Of a stretch of 46,977 nucleotides of DNA, positions 34,057 to 42,258 are shown piece after piece. Source of the stretch: a bacterium (GTDB lineage: Bacteria; CLD3; SB21). Below the pieces are notes generated by a model. The model was not told the origin of the DNA and searched no databases. It saw only the letters and a program-made list of their open reading frames with translations. Made by a program: the position numbers and the translations under genes. The stretch's first letter is position 1, and every line of letters begins with the position of its first letter. The stretch spans positions 1-46,977 of the forward strand of contig JAIBAF010000025.1 in the NCBI GenBank assembly GCA_019695335.1, written 5' to 3'.

Positions 34057-34091
34057 TAAAAAAATTAGCCTCGTTCATCGATGAACGAGGC
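34057..34091 (-). terminator. Palindromic rho-independent terminator between the COX24-type gene and truA
   Basis: A 24-nt perfect palindrome (34068-34091, arms GCCTCGTTCATC and its inverse) is followed on the minus strand by TAATTTTTTT. It would end transcripts coming from the sppA/HU/COX24 genes. The plus-strand side has only TTTT. Confidence 0.7.
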
Positions 34092-34110
34092 TTTTACGCA
34101 TGAACGCTAA

Positions 34111-34206
34111 TTAACGCGCTTTTTTCTTATGACGATCGCGTCTAAGTCTTTTTTTGCGCTTATGCGTCGCCATTTTTCTTCTTTTTCTTTTTTTTCCGCA
34201 GGGCAT
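34111..34206 (-). CDS. 31-residue COX24/AURKAIP1-type (mS38-like) basic mini-protein
   Basis: ATG at 34206 and TAA at 34111-34113 give 31 codons. The SD AAGGAG lies 5 nt upstream. The product is extremely basic and has the pattern of the small bacterial COX24/AURKAIP1-domain proteins known from Bacteroidota and relatives (MPCGKKRKRRKMATHKRKKR, then LRRDRHKKKAR). The mitochondrial member AURKAIP1 is ribosomal protein mS38, so a ribosomal role is plausible for the bacterial forms. It sits 36 nt after the HU-like gene and is followed by a terminator. It is too short for usual ORF thresholds. An internal start at Met12 is less likely, because the SD favours the first ATG. Confidence 0.88.
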   Translation of the reverse strand: MPCGKKRKRRKMATHKRKKRLRRDRHKKKAR

Positions 34207-34242
34207 TGGAACTCCTTCGTTAATGAATTTATCTGTTTGTAA

Positions 34243-34530
34243 TTATTTTGTTTCGTTTACAGCTTTTTTAAGATCCTTCGACGGTCTGAATTGCGGAACG
34301 CGGCGTTTGGGTAATTGAATCATTTCACCGGTTTTAGGATTACGTGCCAGACGCGGCTCACGTTCAATAATCCGAAAACTTCCCAGACCCCGGATTTCCA
34401 CTTCTTGCCCGTTTTTCAAAGCTTCATTGATGACTACAATAAAACCATTGATCACGGCTTCCGTTTCAATTTTGGTTAGTCCGACAGCTTCTGTAATTTT
34501 TCCGATAATATCCGCTTTGGTAATATTCAT
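34243..34530 (-). CDS. HU/IHF-family DNA-binding protein
   Basis: A 95-residue nucleoid protein. The N-terminal dimerisation helices (TKADIIGKITEAVGLTKIE, then FIVVINEALKNGQEVEI) lead to the hallmark RGLGSFRIIEREPRLARNPK and the DNA-binding arm with its Pro tip (TGEMIQLPKRRVPQFRPSKD). It bends and compacts DNA as a dimer. The sequence sits between HU and IHF-alpha types, so I give no symbol. It begins 3 nt after the sppA stop without an SD, so translation is probably coupled to sppA. Confidence 0.95.
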   Translation of the reverse strand: MNITKADIIGKITEAVGLTKIETEAVINGFIVVINEALKNGQEVEIRGLGSFRIIEREPRLARNPKTGEMIQLPKRRVPQFRPSKDLKKAVNETK

Positions 34531-34533
34531 AAA

Positions 34534-35415
34534 TCAAAAACCGTATTTATAACTGATGACGGGATAACTTTTAAATTCCGGCAGAAATGTACCGATTTTA
34601 GCGCCGGCATCTTCATCAAAAAATATTTCGAATAATGACGGTTTACGTTTTTTCTCACGCACGACTTCCGGCTCGCCTTCGATGCCGGCACGTCGACCCG
34701 CAATCATGACTGCATCGTCGTATGTGCCCAGAACGTCTACTAACTGTAAGTCTTTTGCTTGTTGTCCTGTAAAAACACGGCCATCGGCATATCGACGGAC
34801 ATAGGCCGTGTCAAGCTGCCGCTCTATCGCCACAGCCTGTACAAATTGTTCGTAAGCGTTCATTACAAAATTTTGGAGATATTCAGCTTCGGCTTTAGTC
34901 ATGTCTCGGTAAGGACTCAACGCATCTTTGAATTGACCGCTTTTGATGGTAGTGAATTTAACGCCGACTTTATCCAGCAATTGATCAACGTTGGGATATT
35001 GAATAATGACGCCGATGCTGCCGGTAATAGTGCCGGGGTTGGCTACGATCGTATCGGCGGCACATGCGACGTAATAACCGCCCGATGCGGCCACACTGCC
35101 CATCGATGCAATCACCGGTTTTCCACCGGAACGAATTTTTTTGATGATATCGTAAATTTCCTGCGAAGGAGTGATGCCGCCGCCCGGGCTTTCGATGCGA
35201 AAGACAATCGCTTCTACCGAAGCGTCGTCACGGAACTTCTTAAATTGTCTGACGATGTCGCGTGAGTCAAAAATTTCTCCGTCTAATTCGATCAATGCCA
35301 CTTTTCTTCCAAAACTCACGTCAGGCCATACCAAATTATACAGCATAACGATGAACAGCGAAATAAAACAAAACCCGAACAGGCTCAGTAAAATGACAGT
35401 CGATTTACTTTTCAT
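34534..35415 (-). CDS. sppA: Signal peptide peptidase SppA (peptidase S49, short form)
   Basis: A 293-residue inner-membrane protease degrading leftover signal peptides. An N-terminal membrane helix (about 8-30, ILLSLFGFCFISLFIVMLYN) is followed by one S49 domain. Markers are FRIESPGGGITPSQEIYDII, the nucleophile Ser111 in MGSVAASGGYYVACAADTIV, NPGTITGSIGVI, and the general base Lys163 in IKSGQFKDALSPYRDMT. It is the short, single-domain form (SppA36K-like). A possible but poor promoter (TTGACT-N17-TACCTT, 35490-35462) lies in the 105-nt gap behind the last peptide-binding gene. HU follows at 3 nt. Confidence 0.94.
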   Translation of the reverse strand: MKSKSTVILLSLFGFCFISLFIVMLYNLVWPDVSFGRKVALIELDGEIFDSRDIVRQFKKFRDDASVEAIVFRIESPGGGITPSQEIYDIIKKIRSGGKPVIASMGSVAASGGYYVACAADTIVANPGTITGSIGVIIQYPNVDQLLDKVGVKFTTIKSGQFKDALSPYRDMTKAEAEYLQNFVMNAYEQFVQAVAIERQLDTAYVRRYADGRVFTGQQAKDLQLVDVLGTYDDAVMIAGRRAGIEGEPEVVREKKRKPSLFEIFFDEDAGAKIGTFLPEFKSYPVISYKYGF

Positions 35416-35520
35416 TTCTTACGACTCAATCTGAAATCATTCGTTTCAAAAAATGCGTCGCAAGGTATTAAAAAAACCGTTTAGAGTCAATACTTATGCT
35501 TGTTTGCAGAGATATGACCG

Positions 35521-37137
35521 CTACATCCGTTTCAACCAAACTTTATTAAATTTCCGGACTGAACTGGAATGCAATTGGAAATCCATGACATTTTCCTTCA
35601 TGGGGACAATCGTCACGGAATGGGCGATGGTGAACCAAGGAAGATCTTTATTAAAAACCTCGCATGCTTTTTTATAAATACTGCTGCGTTCGACCGGATC
35701 GGATGTTGCTTTACCTTTGAGAATCAATTGATGCATGGCTTCGCCGGTGTAAAATGCCGCATTGGTCGAAGGTTTGCGTTCGGCAATGCTCTTATCAAGA
35801 AGCGGATAAAAGAAAAAATGAGGATCGGGCGCATCGCCTACCCAGCCGGCAATCGTCAGATCGTGTTCGCCATTACCGCGGCGACGGAGAAATTCATCCC
35901 AAGAATACATGACGATATCGGTTTCAATACCAACTTCTTTAAGATCGGCCTGAATGATTTCCGCCGCCAGTTTGCCGTTAGGCATGTATTCGCGTACGAT
36001 TGGCATTGTCCACAAGGAACATTTGAAGCCGTTCGGCAATCCCGCTTCGGCCAGTAATTGTCTGGCTTTGGCCGGATCATGCAATGTAAACCGAATTTCT
36101 TCGTTATATCCGAGCACGCTGGGCGGAATCGGATTTTTCGCAGAGCGTCCGAGTTGAGCAAAAACTTTTTCGACCAATTTATCGCGATCGATTGCCAACA
36201 CGATGGCCTCGCGTACTTTCGGATTGTCAAAAGGTTTTTTACTAGTATTCATAGCGAGATAAGAAATATTCAATCCGGGTTGTTTCGAATATTTGATGCC
36301 CGCCGTGTTTTCAATTTCAGTAATATCGGATTGATCCGGTACGCCCATCATATTGATCGCACCGGATTTCAACATTTGCCATCGTTGTTTAGCGTCAGGA
36401 ATCGGCTTAAAAATCAGCGTATCGATAAACGGCCGCCCTCCCCAAAATTGTTCGTTGGCTAGTGTGACAACATTCCCGCTCGCATCCCACTCGAGAAACC
36501 GGAATGCGCCTGTTCCGACGGGATTTTTCGAAAAATCTTTGCCGTATTTTTTCAACGCATCCGGACTGACCATCCCGAGAAAATTCAGCGTCAGAATATT
36601 CAAAAATGTTGCATCGGGCTCATTTAAAACAAATTCAACGGTGGAATCATTAATTGCGTGAATGGACTTAATGATTTTGTCCATATTAAAATTTTTCCAG
36701 TAATCGTAATCGAGATCTTTGAAGTGGGAAGGATGTTTGGGATCGCGCTGCCTGTCAAAATTATACACGACGGCATCGGCATTGAATGGCGTTCCATCAT
36801 GAAACGTCACACTTGTCCTCAGGCTAAACGTGTACGTTTTTCCATCGTCCGAAACTTTCCATGATTTCGCCAGAGCCGGATCGATGGCGACTTTTCCGGC
36901 TCTTTGTTCGACTAAACCGTCAAAAATATTGACCACAATAATCGATGATTCTGTTTCCCGTGTGAATGCGGGATCGAGCGTGAGAGGCGGTCCGTTTTTT
37001 CCGTAAATGATCGTCCCGCCATACTGAGGTTTCGAAGAATCGATAGTTCCGTTCGTACGTTGATTCGATTTTCCACACGAACATAACAATAATACAATAC
37101 ATGCAGCCAGCCACGGCTTACGTTGAAATCGTTTCAT
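35521..37137 (-). CDS. Peptide-binding lipoprotein, SBP family 5 (tandem copy 4)
   Basis: A 538-residue periplasmic solute-binding protein of the DppA/OppA type with a lipoprotein signal (IVLLLCSCGKSNQ). Shared family stretches are YGGTIIYGKNGPPLTLDPAF, AKSWKVSDDGKTYTFSLRTS, VTFHDGTPFNADAVVYNFDR, NPVGTGAFRFLEWD and KPFDNPKVREAIVLAIDRDK. Its IAGWVGDAPDPHFFF segment keeps the Trp-x-x-Asp that in OppA/DppA holds the alpha-amino group of the peptide, so peptides are the likely ligand. Such proteins deliver to an ABC permease, but none is encoded nearby. It is the last of four paralogues in a row and closest to the copy at 37240-38850, with which it shares PDPHFFFYPLLDKS. AAGGAACG before the ATG serves as SD. 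Confidence 0.93.
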   Translation of the reverse strand: MKRFQRKPWLAACIVLLLCSCGKSNQRTNGTIDSSKPQYGGTIIYGKNGPPLTLDPAFTRETESSIIVVNIFDGLVEQRAGKVAIDPALAKSWKVSDDGKTYTFSLRTSVTFHDGTPFNADAVVYNFDRQRDPKHPSHFKDLDYDYWKNFNMDKIIKSIHAINDSTVEFVLNEPDATFLNILTLNFLGMVSPDALKKYGKDFSKNPVGTGAFRFLEWDASGNVVTLANEQFWGGRPFIDTLIFKPIPDAKQRWQMLKSGAINMMGVPDQSDITEIENTAGIKYSKQPGLNISYLAMNTSKKPFDNPKVREAIVLAIDRDKLVEKVFAQLGRSAKNPIPPSVLGYNEEIRFTLHDPAKARQLLAEAGLPNGFKCSLWTMPIVREYMPNGKLAAEIIQADLKEVGIETDIVMYSWDEFLRRRGNGEHDLTIAGWVGDAPDPHFFFYPLLDKSIAERKPSTNAAFYTGEAMHQLILKGKATSDPVERSSIYKKACEVFNKDLPWFTIAHSVTIVPMKENVMDFQLHSSSVRKFNKVWLKRM

Positions 37138-37239
37138 GATCGTTCCTTATGTGTATATCTAAGATAGTGTGTGTATCTAAACGACTAAAACAATTGAATA
37201 CTCATTCAAAAAAAATCCAATGGCTGACGACATAGCCAA

Positions 37240-38850
37240 CTATTTCTTAAGCCAGACTTTATCGAATTTTCTTACTGAGCTGGCATGCATGAGATAATTC
37301 ATGACATTGTCACGCATAGGCAATATAGCCACAGCATGATCGATCGTGAACCATGGAAGATCACGATTAAACACTTCACACGCCTTTTTATAAATATTGC
37401 TTCGTTCCAACGGATCGAATGTTTCCTTACCTTTGACGATCAATTCATGCATTTCTTCGCTCTTGTAAAATGCCGCATTATTCGAAGGGCGCTGTTCCGC
37501 ACTGGATTTATCGAGCAGCGGATAGAAAAAGAAATGCGGATCGGGAACATCGCCGACCCATCCTGAAATGATCAGATCATGCTCGCCGTTACCGCGGCGC
37601 AGAAGATATTCTTCAAAATTAGGAATAGAAATTTCTGTTTCAATACCGACGGCTTTCAAATCCGCCTGAACCATTTCTGCGGCCAATTTACCATTCGGCA
37701 TATATTCACGCGTAACGGGAAGCGTCCATAAGGCACACTTAAATCCATTAGGGAAACCTGCCTCAGCCAAAAGTTGTTTGGCTTTTTCAGGATCATGCGG
37801 TGTAAAACGAATCTCATCATTGTATCCGAGTAAATTCGGAGGAATGGGATTTTTGGCCGGACGTCCCATTTGCGAAAGGACGGTCTTAACGAGTTTTTCA
37901 CGGTCAATCGCATACACAATCGCTTGGCGCACTTTTAAATTATCAAATGGCTTCTTATTCATGTTCATCGCCATGTAGGCAACATTGACGCCGGGCTGCT
38001 GAGAAACTTTAACGCCGGCGGTATTTTGAATTTCGTCGATATCAGCCAGATCCGGAACGCTCATCATGCTCACTGTTCCGGCTTTGAGCGCTTGCCAACG
38101 CTGACGGGCATCCGGAATCGGTTTAAAAATCAACGTGTCTACATACGGTTTGCCATTCCAGTATTGATCGTTAGCAATAGTCACCACACTTCCATCATTG
38201 TTCCAACTGACAAATTTAAATGCGCCCGTACCAACCGGATTTTTATAAGCATCGGCGCCGTATTTTTTCATTGCGCTTGGGCTGACAATCTGCAGAAAAT
38301 TCATCGATAAAATATTTAAAAATGTTGCATCCGGGCTCGTCAGGTTAAATTCAACGGTAGAATCATTCAACGCCTTAATGCTCTTGATGATATTGTCCAT
38401 ATTGAAACTGCGCCAGAAATCAAAATCGGCTTTGCCGTGAAAAGGATGTTTTGGATTGCCTTGACGCTCAAAGGAAAATAAAACGGCATCGGCATTAAAC
38501 GGCGAACCGTCATGGAAAGTAACGTCCGTACGCAAGTGAAACGTGTATATCATACCATTGGTCGAGATATCCCAGGATTTGGCGAGACAAGGATCGATGG
38601 CGATCTTGCCGGCACGTTGCTGCACCAAGGCATCAAAAATATTATCAACAATGACCGTCGATTCCGTTTCTTTGGTCAATGCCGGATCTAACGTCAGCGG
38701 AGGACCGTTTTTCGCATAAATGAATGTACCGCCATATTGAGGCTTGGATTCATCCGACGTGGATTCTTTACGTTGATCCGATTTTCCACAGGCAATCATC
38801 ATTACCATCGTACCAACGATAAGCCATGAGATAGGGTTAAGGAATTTCAT
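37240..38850 (-). CDS. Peptide-binding lipoprotein, SBP family 5 (tandem copy 3)
   Basis: A 536-residue paralogue of its neighbours. The lipoprotein signal ends in MVMMIACGKSDQ. Core motifs are YGGTFIYAKNGPPLTLDPAL, TKETESTVIVDNIFDALVQQ, VTFHDGSPFNADAVLFSFER, NPVGTGAFKFVSWN and KPFDNLKVRQAIVYAIDREK. The ligand Asp is kept in ISGWVGDVPDPHFFF. The protein should be anchored by its lipid in the inner or outer membrane, facing the periplasm. An AAGGATAAGCTT stretch gives an SD for the ATG. It is 102 nt from copy 4 and 41 nt from copy 2, consistent with one transcript. It shares a subgroup with copy 4 by the PHFFFYP signature. Confidence 0.93.
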   Translation of the reverse strand: MKFLNPISWLIVGTMVMMIACGKSDQRKESTSDESKPQYGGTFIYAKNGPPLTLDPALTKETESTVIVDNIFDALVQQRAGKIAIDPCLAKSWDISTNGMIYTFHLRTDVTFHDGSPFNADAVLFSFERQGNPKHPFHGKADFDFWRSFNMDNIIKSIKALNDSTVEFNLTSPDATFLNILSMNFLQIVSPSAMKKYGADAYKNPVGTGAFKFVSWNNDGSVVTIANDQYWNGKPYVDTLIFKPIPDARQRWQALKAGTVSMMSVPDLADIDEIQNTAGVKVSQQPGVNVAYMAMNMNKKPFDNLKVRQAIVYAIDREKLVKTVLSQMGRPAKNPIPPNLLGYNDEIRFTPHDPEKAKQLLAEAGFPNGFKCALWTLPVTREYMPNGKLAAEMVQADLKAVGIETEISIPNFEEYLLRRGNGEHDLIISGWVGDVPDPHFFFYPLLDKSSAEQRPSNNAAFYKSEEMHELIVKGKETFDPLERSNIYKKACEVFNRDLPWFTIDHAVAILPMRDNVMNYLMHASSVRKFDKVWLKK

Positions 38851-38891
38851 AAGCTTATCCTTTTTATTTTTAGTTCGAAAAGATTAAAACC

Positions 38892-40484
38892 TTATTTTTT
38901 TAACCACAATTTATTGAACTTTCTTACCGACGTTGAATGCAATTGAAAATCCATGACCATCTCTTTCATCGGAACGATGGTTACGGAATGCGCGATGGTA
39001 AACCAAGGTAGATCGCGGTTGAACACTTCGCATGCTTTTTTATACGCATTGCTGCGTTCCAGTGCATCGGCCGTAGATTTACCGGTTAAGATCAACTGAT
39101 GCATTTCATTATCCGAATAAAATGCAATGTTCGAGGATGGAAGTTTTTCTGCAACGGATTTATCTAACAAGGGATAGAAAAAATTATCCGGATCCGGTAC
39201 ATCGGCAACCCACCCAATGATAGCCATGTCGTGTTGCCCGCCGTAAGTTTTTTCAAGATATTCACTCCACGGAAAAGTCTGAATGGTCACTTCGATACCG
39301 ACATCTTTAAGATATTTTTGTATCAACGTGGCGGCTTTGGACGGATCGGGCATGTATTCACGCGTCAATGGCATCGTCCATAACGTCGTTTTGAACCCGT
39401 TGGGAAAACCGGCGTCGGTAAGTAATTGACGCGCTTTGGCCGGATCGTACGGCGTCGGACGGATTTCGTCATTGTAACCGATCAACATCGGCGGAATTGG
39501 ATTTTTCGCCGACCGCCCGAAGGCTTTAAAAACTTCCTCCACTAATTTCTCTCGGTCAATTGCCAAAACTATTGCCTGACGAACCCGCGCGTCTGTAAAC
39601 GGTTTTTTCTTCATGTTCATGGCAAGGTAGGAGATGTTCAAACCTGGCTGTTTTGAAAACTTAATTCCCGGCGTTTTTTCTATTTCCGCCATGTCCGTTT
39701 CGCTCGGAGCCGCCATCATATCGATGGCGCCGGCTTTGAGCAGTTCCCACCGCTGATGCGCATCAGGAACTGACCGCATTACTAGCGTATCAATATACGG
39801 GCGACCATTCCAATAATTGCCATTGGCCAACAAAACGATATCGCCATCATCATTCCAACTCGCGAACCGGAAAGGACCTGTTCCGACCGGATGTTTATAG
39901 AAATCTTTTCCGTACTGTTGAAGCGCCGAAGGACTGACGATCAGACACACGTGATGGGAGAGAATATTCAAAAAAGTTGCATCCGGATTATTCAATGTGA
40001 TTTCGACGGTGGAATCATTGATCGCACGGAGGAATTTGATGAGTTTCGTCATTTCAAATCCTTTCCATGAAGAGTAATCGGCATCCTTCCAGTAAAAAGG
40101 ATGTTTGGGATTACCTTGCCGCTCGAAGCTAAAAATAACGGCTGCAGCCGTAAGCGGTTCGCCGTTATGAAACGTGACGCCGGAGCGAAGATGGAAAGTA
40201 TACACTAAGCCGTCCTTGGAAATTTCCCAAGAGTGGGCCAAACCGGGATCAATGGCTGTTTTACCCGCGCGTTGCGCGACCAAGCCGTCGAATAAGTTCG
40301 CCAGGACGACGGACGATTCGGTTTCTTTGGTCAGCGCAGGATCGAGCGTCAATGGAGGGCCGCTTTTTGCATAAATCAACGTGCCGCCGTATTGAGGTTT
40401 GATTTCGCCGGTCAATTCCTTCTTGTCGGATTTTCCGCACGCTATCAAAATCAGGCCGCACGTCAGGGTCAGGATATAACGCAT
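38892..40484 (-). CDS. Peptide-binding lipoprotein, SBP family 5 (tandem copy 2)
   Basis: I set the start at the ATG 40484 (530 residues), which has the SD GAGGTG at 4 nt and begins directly with the signal peptide (MRYILTLTCGLILIACGKSD). A further ATG at 40517 would add 11 polar residues before the signal and lacks an SD. Motifs are YGGTLIYAKSGPPLTLDPAL, AHSWEISKDGLVYTFHLRSG, VTFHNGEPLTAAAVIFSFER, HPVGTGPFRFASWN and KPFTDARVRQAIVLAIDREK. The IIGWVADVPDPDNFF segment holds the ligand Asp and resembles classical DppA more than copies 3 and 4 do. Its upstream spacer carries the hairpin at 40506-40538. Confidence 0.93.
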   Translation of the reverse strand: MRYILTLTCGLILIACGKSDKKELTGEIKPQYGGTLIYAKSGPPLTLDPALTKETESSVVLANLFDGLVAQRAGKTAIDPGLAHSWEISKDGLVYTFHLRSGVTFHNGEPLTAAAVIFSFERQGNPKHPFYWKDADYSSWKGFEMTKLIKFLRAINDSTVEITLNNPDATFLNILSHHVCLIVSPSALQQYGKDFYKHPVGTGPFRFASWNDDGDIVLLANGNYWNGRPYIDTLVMRSVPDAHQRWELLKAGAIDMMAAPSETDMAEIEKTPGIKFSKQPGLNISYLAMNMKKKPFTDARVRQAIVLAIDREKLVEEVFKAFGRSAKNPIPPMLIGYNDEIRPTPYDPAKARQLLTDAGFPNGFKTTLWTMPLTREYMPDPSKAATLIQKYLKDVGIEVTIQTFPWSEYLEKTYGGQHDMAIIGWVADVPDPDNFFYPLLDKSVAEKLPSSNIAFYSDNEMHQLILTGKSTADALERSNAYKKACEVFNRDLPWFTIAHSVTIVPMKEMVMDFQLHSTSVRKFNKLWLKK

Positions 40485-40505
40485 GATGCACCTCGTGTGT
40501 TGTGG

Positions 40506-40538
40506 ACGCAGCATCATGACACAATCATGTCACTGCGT
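40506..40538. promoter_or_regulatory. Two-step hairpin between peptide-binding copies 1 and 2
   Basis: The outer arms ACGCAG (40506-40511) and CTGCGT (40533-40538) and the inner arms TGACA (40517-40521) and TGTCA (40528-40532) form a hairpin with a 5-nt bulge. A T-run lies only on the plus-strand side (40549-40554). On the coding minus strand it could be a processing or attenuation element 22 nt before the start of copy 2. Confidence 0.35.
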
Positions 40539-40596
40539 TGCAGGAGTCTTTTTTATCATTCAGTTAGTCTTTCAAATGTATTTGTGGTTAAAATTT

Positions 40597-42201
40597 TTAC
40601 TTATTGAGCCATACGTGATTAAATTTACGCGCATAGCTGGCATACGGCTGAAAATTCATCACGTATGACTGCATCGGCACAATCACGACCGAATGCGCAA
40701 TAATAAACCATGGTAAATCTTTATTAAAAACGGCACAAGCATCGCGATAGACTTTCGCCCGCTCAACCTGATCGGAAGTGGCTTTACCTTTTGTGAGCAA
40801 ACGATACATTTCATCGGACTTATAAAACGCAATATTGTTAGATGGATAGATTTCTGCAACTTTTTTGTCGAGCAGCGTGAAAAAATTATCCGGATCCGGA
40901 ATATCGGCAATCCAACCCATTACAGCCAGATCGTGTTCGCCACGGTAAATACGTTCAAGATAATCGTTCCATGGATACGTAACAATTTCGGTTTCTACGC
41001 CAATTTGTTTCAAATCGTTTTGAATCATGGATGCCGTTTTTTGTCCGTCCGGCATGTATTCACGGGAGATCGGCATAGTCCATAATTTTAATTTAAGGCC
41101 ATTGGCATAGCCGGCTTCCGCCAAAAGTTTTTTCGCTTTTTCAGGATCGTATGGCGTGGGGCGAATTTCATCATTGTATCCCAAAATCATCGGAGGAATC
41201 GGGTTTTTAGCAGGCCGTCCGAATTCACCATAAACTTCACTCACTAATTTTTCACGATTAATACCGTAAACGATCGCTTGTCGCACCCGTAAATCGCTGA
41301 ACAATTTTTTGTTCATGTTCATCGCCAGATAAGCAATATTGACGCCCGGCTGTTTGAACGTTTTGAATTTCGTATTTTTTTCAATTTCCTTCATGCGATC
41401 AGGTCCTGGCGATTCGATCATGTCGAATTCGCCATTCATGAGCTTTTGATAACGCTCTTCGTGTTGATCGACGGCTTTAAAAACGAGCTTATCCAAATAA
41501 GGTTTCCCATCCCAGTAATCGGCATTGGCTTCGAGCGTCAATGTACCGTCCGAATCCCATTTGACGAATTTAAACGCGCCCGTACCGACGGGATTTTGTG
41601 AAAAATTTTCTCCGTATTTTTCCATAGCGGTCGGACTCACGATCGCTGTAAACAACATGCTTAAAATATACAAAAATGTTGCGTTGGGTTCGCGCAACGT
41701 AAAAACTACCGTTGAATCGTCGGATGCCTTGATGTCATTGACAATATCGTTCATGCTGAAATTTTTCCAATATTCGAATTTGTCGGCCGGACGATGATGC
41801 GGGTGTTTTACGTCCCGTTGGCGGTCAAAACTAAAAAGCACCGCTTGGGCATTGAAAGGAGTACCGTCATGAAAATTCACGCCGGTACGCAAATGGAATG
41901 TATAAGTCAGGCCGTCTTTGGAAATATCCCACGAACGTGCAAGAGCAGGCGCGATGCCGGTCGTGCCAAGTTTCAGTTGCACCAAAGGATCGAATATATT
42001 GTCGCATGGAATGGTCGATTCGGTTTCAGCCGTCAGCGCCGGATCCAATGTTGCCGGAGGATTGTTTTTAGCATACACGAGCGTCCCGCCGTACTTGGGT
42101 TTTAACTCGCCTTCATTTTTCGCATTATCACCGGATTTACCGCAACCTATGGCTAAAATCAGGGTTAACAAAAACACAAAACCGTAATGTTTGATCAGCA
42201 T
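40597..42201 (-). CDS. Peptide-binding lipoprotein, SBP family 5 (tandem copy 1)
   Basis: The first of the four paralogues in transcription order, 534 residues, with lipobox LILAIGCGKSGD. Motifs are YGGTLVYAKNNPPATLDPAL, ARSWDISKDGLTYTFHLRTG, VNFHDGTPFNAQAVLFSFDR, NPVGTGAFKFVKWD and KLFSDLRVRQAIVYGINREK. The ligand-binding Asp is present in VMGWIADIPDPDNFF. It differs from the others by KLGTTGIAPALARSW where they have RAGKxAIDPxLAxSW, so it is probably the most divergent copy. GAAGGAG lies 10 nt before the ATG. It starts 57 nt after the 921-residue unknown gene, which may belong to the same transcript. Confidence 0.93.
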   Translation of the reverse strand: MLIKHYGFVFLLTLILAIGCGKSGDNAKNEGELKPKYGGTLVYAKNNPPATLDPALTAETESTIPCDNIFDPLVQLKLGTTGIAPALARSWDISKDGLTYTFHLRTGVNFHDGTPFNAQAVLFSFDRQRDVKHPHHRPADKFEYWKNFSMNDIVNDIKASDDSTVVFTLREPNATFLYILSMLFTAIVSPTAMEKYGENFSQNPVGTGAFKFVKWDSDGTLTLEANADYWDGKPYLDKLVFKAVDQHEERYQKLMNGEFDMIESPGPDRMKEIEKNTKFKTFKQPGVNIAYLAMNMNKKLFSDLRVRQAIVYGINREKLVSEVYGEFGRPAKNPIPPMILGYNDEIRPTPYDPEKAKKLLAEAGYANGLKLKLWTMPISREYMPDGQKTASMIQNDLKQIGVETEIVTYPWNDYLERIYRGEHDLAVMGWIADIPDPDNFFTLLDKKVAEIYPSNNIAFYKSDEMYRLLTKGKATSDQVERAKVYRDACAVFNKDLPWFIIAHSVVIVPMQSYVMNFQPYASYARKFNHVWLNK

Positions 42202-42258
42202 GATGGTGCTTCTCCTTCATTGATAATTCATGGGAATTGGAAAAAATTATAGTGAAAC

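Noticed and set aside
34759-35265. 168-codon plus-strand frame
   Set aside because: Antisense to the SppA catalytic core; the product resembles no family and is explained by codon bias of the true gene.
35569-36057. 162-codon plus-strand frame
   Set aside because: Antisense to a peptide-binding lipoprotein gene with strong family motifs; similar shadows occur opposite the other copies.
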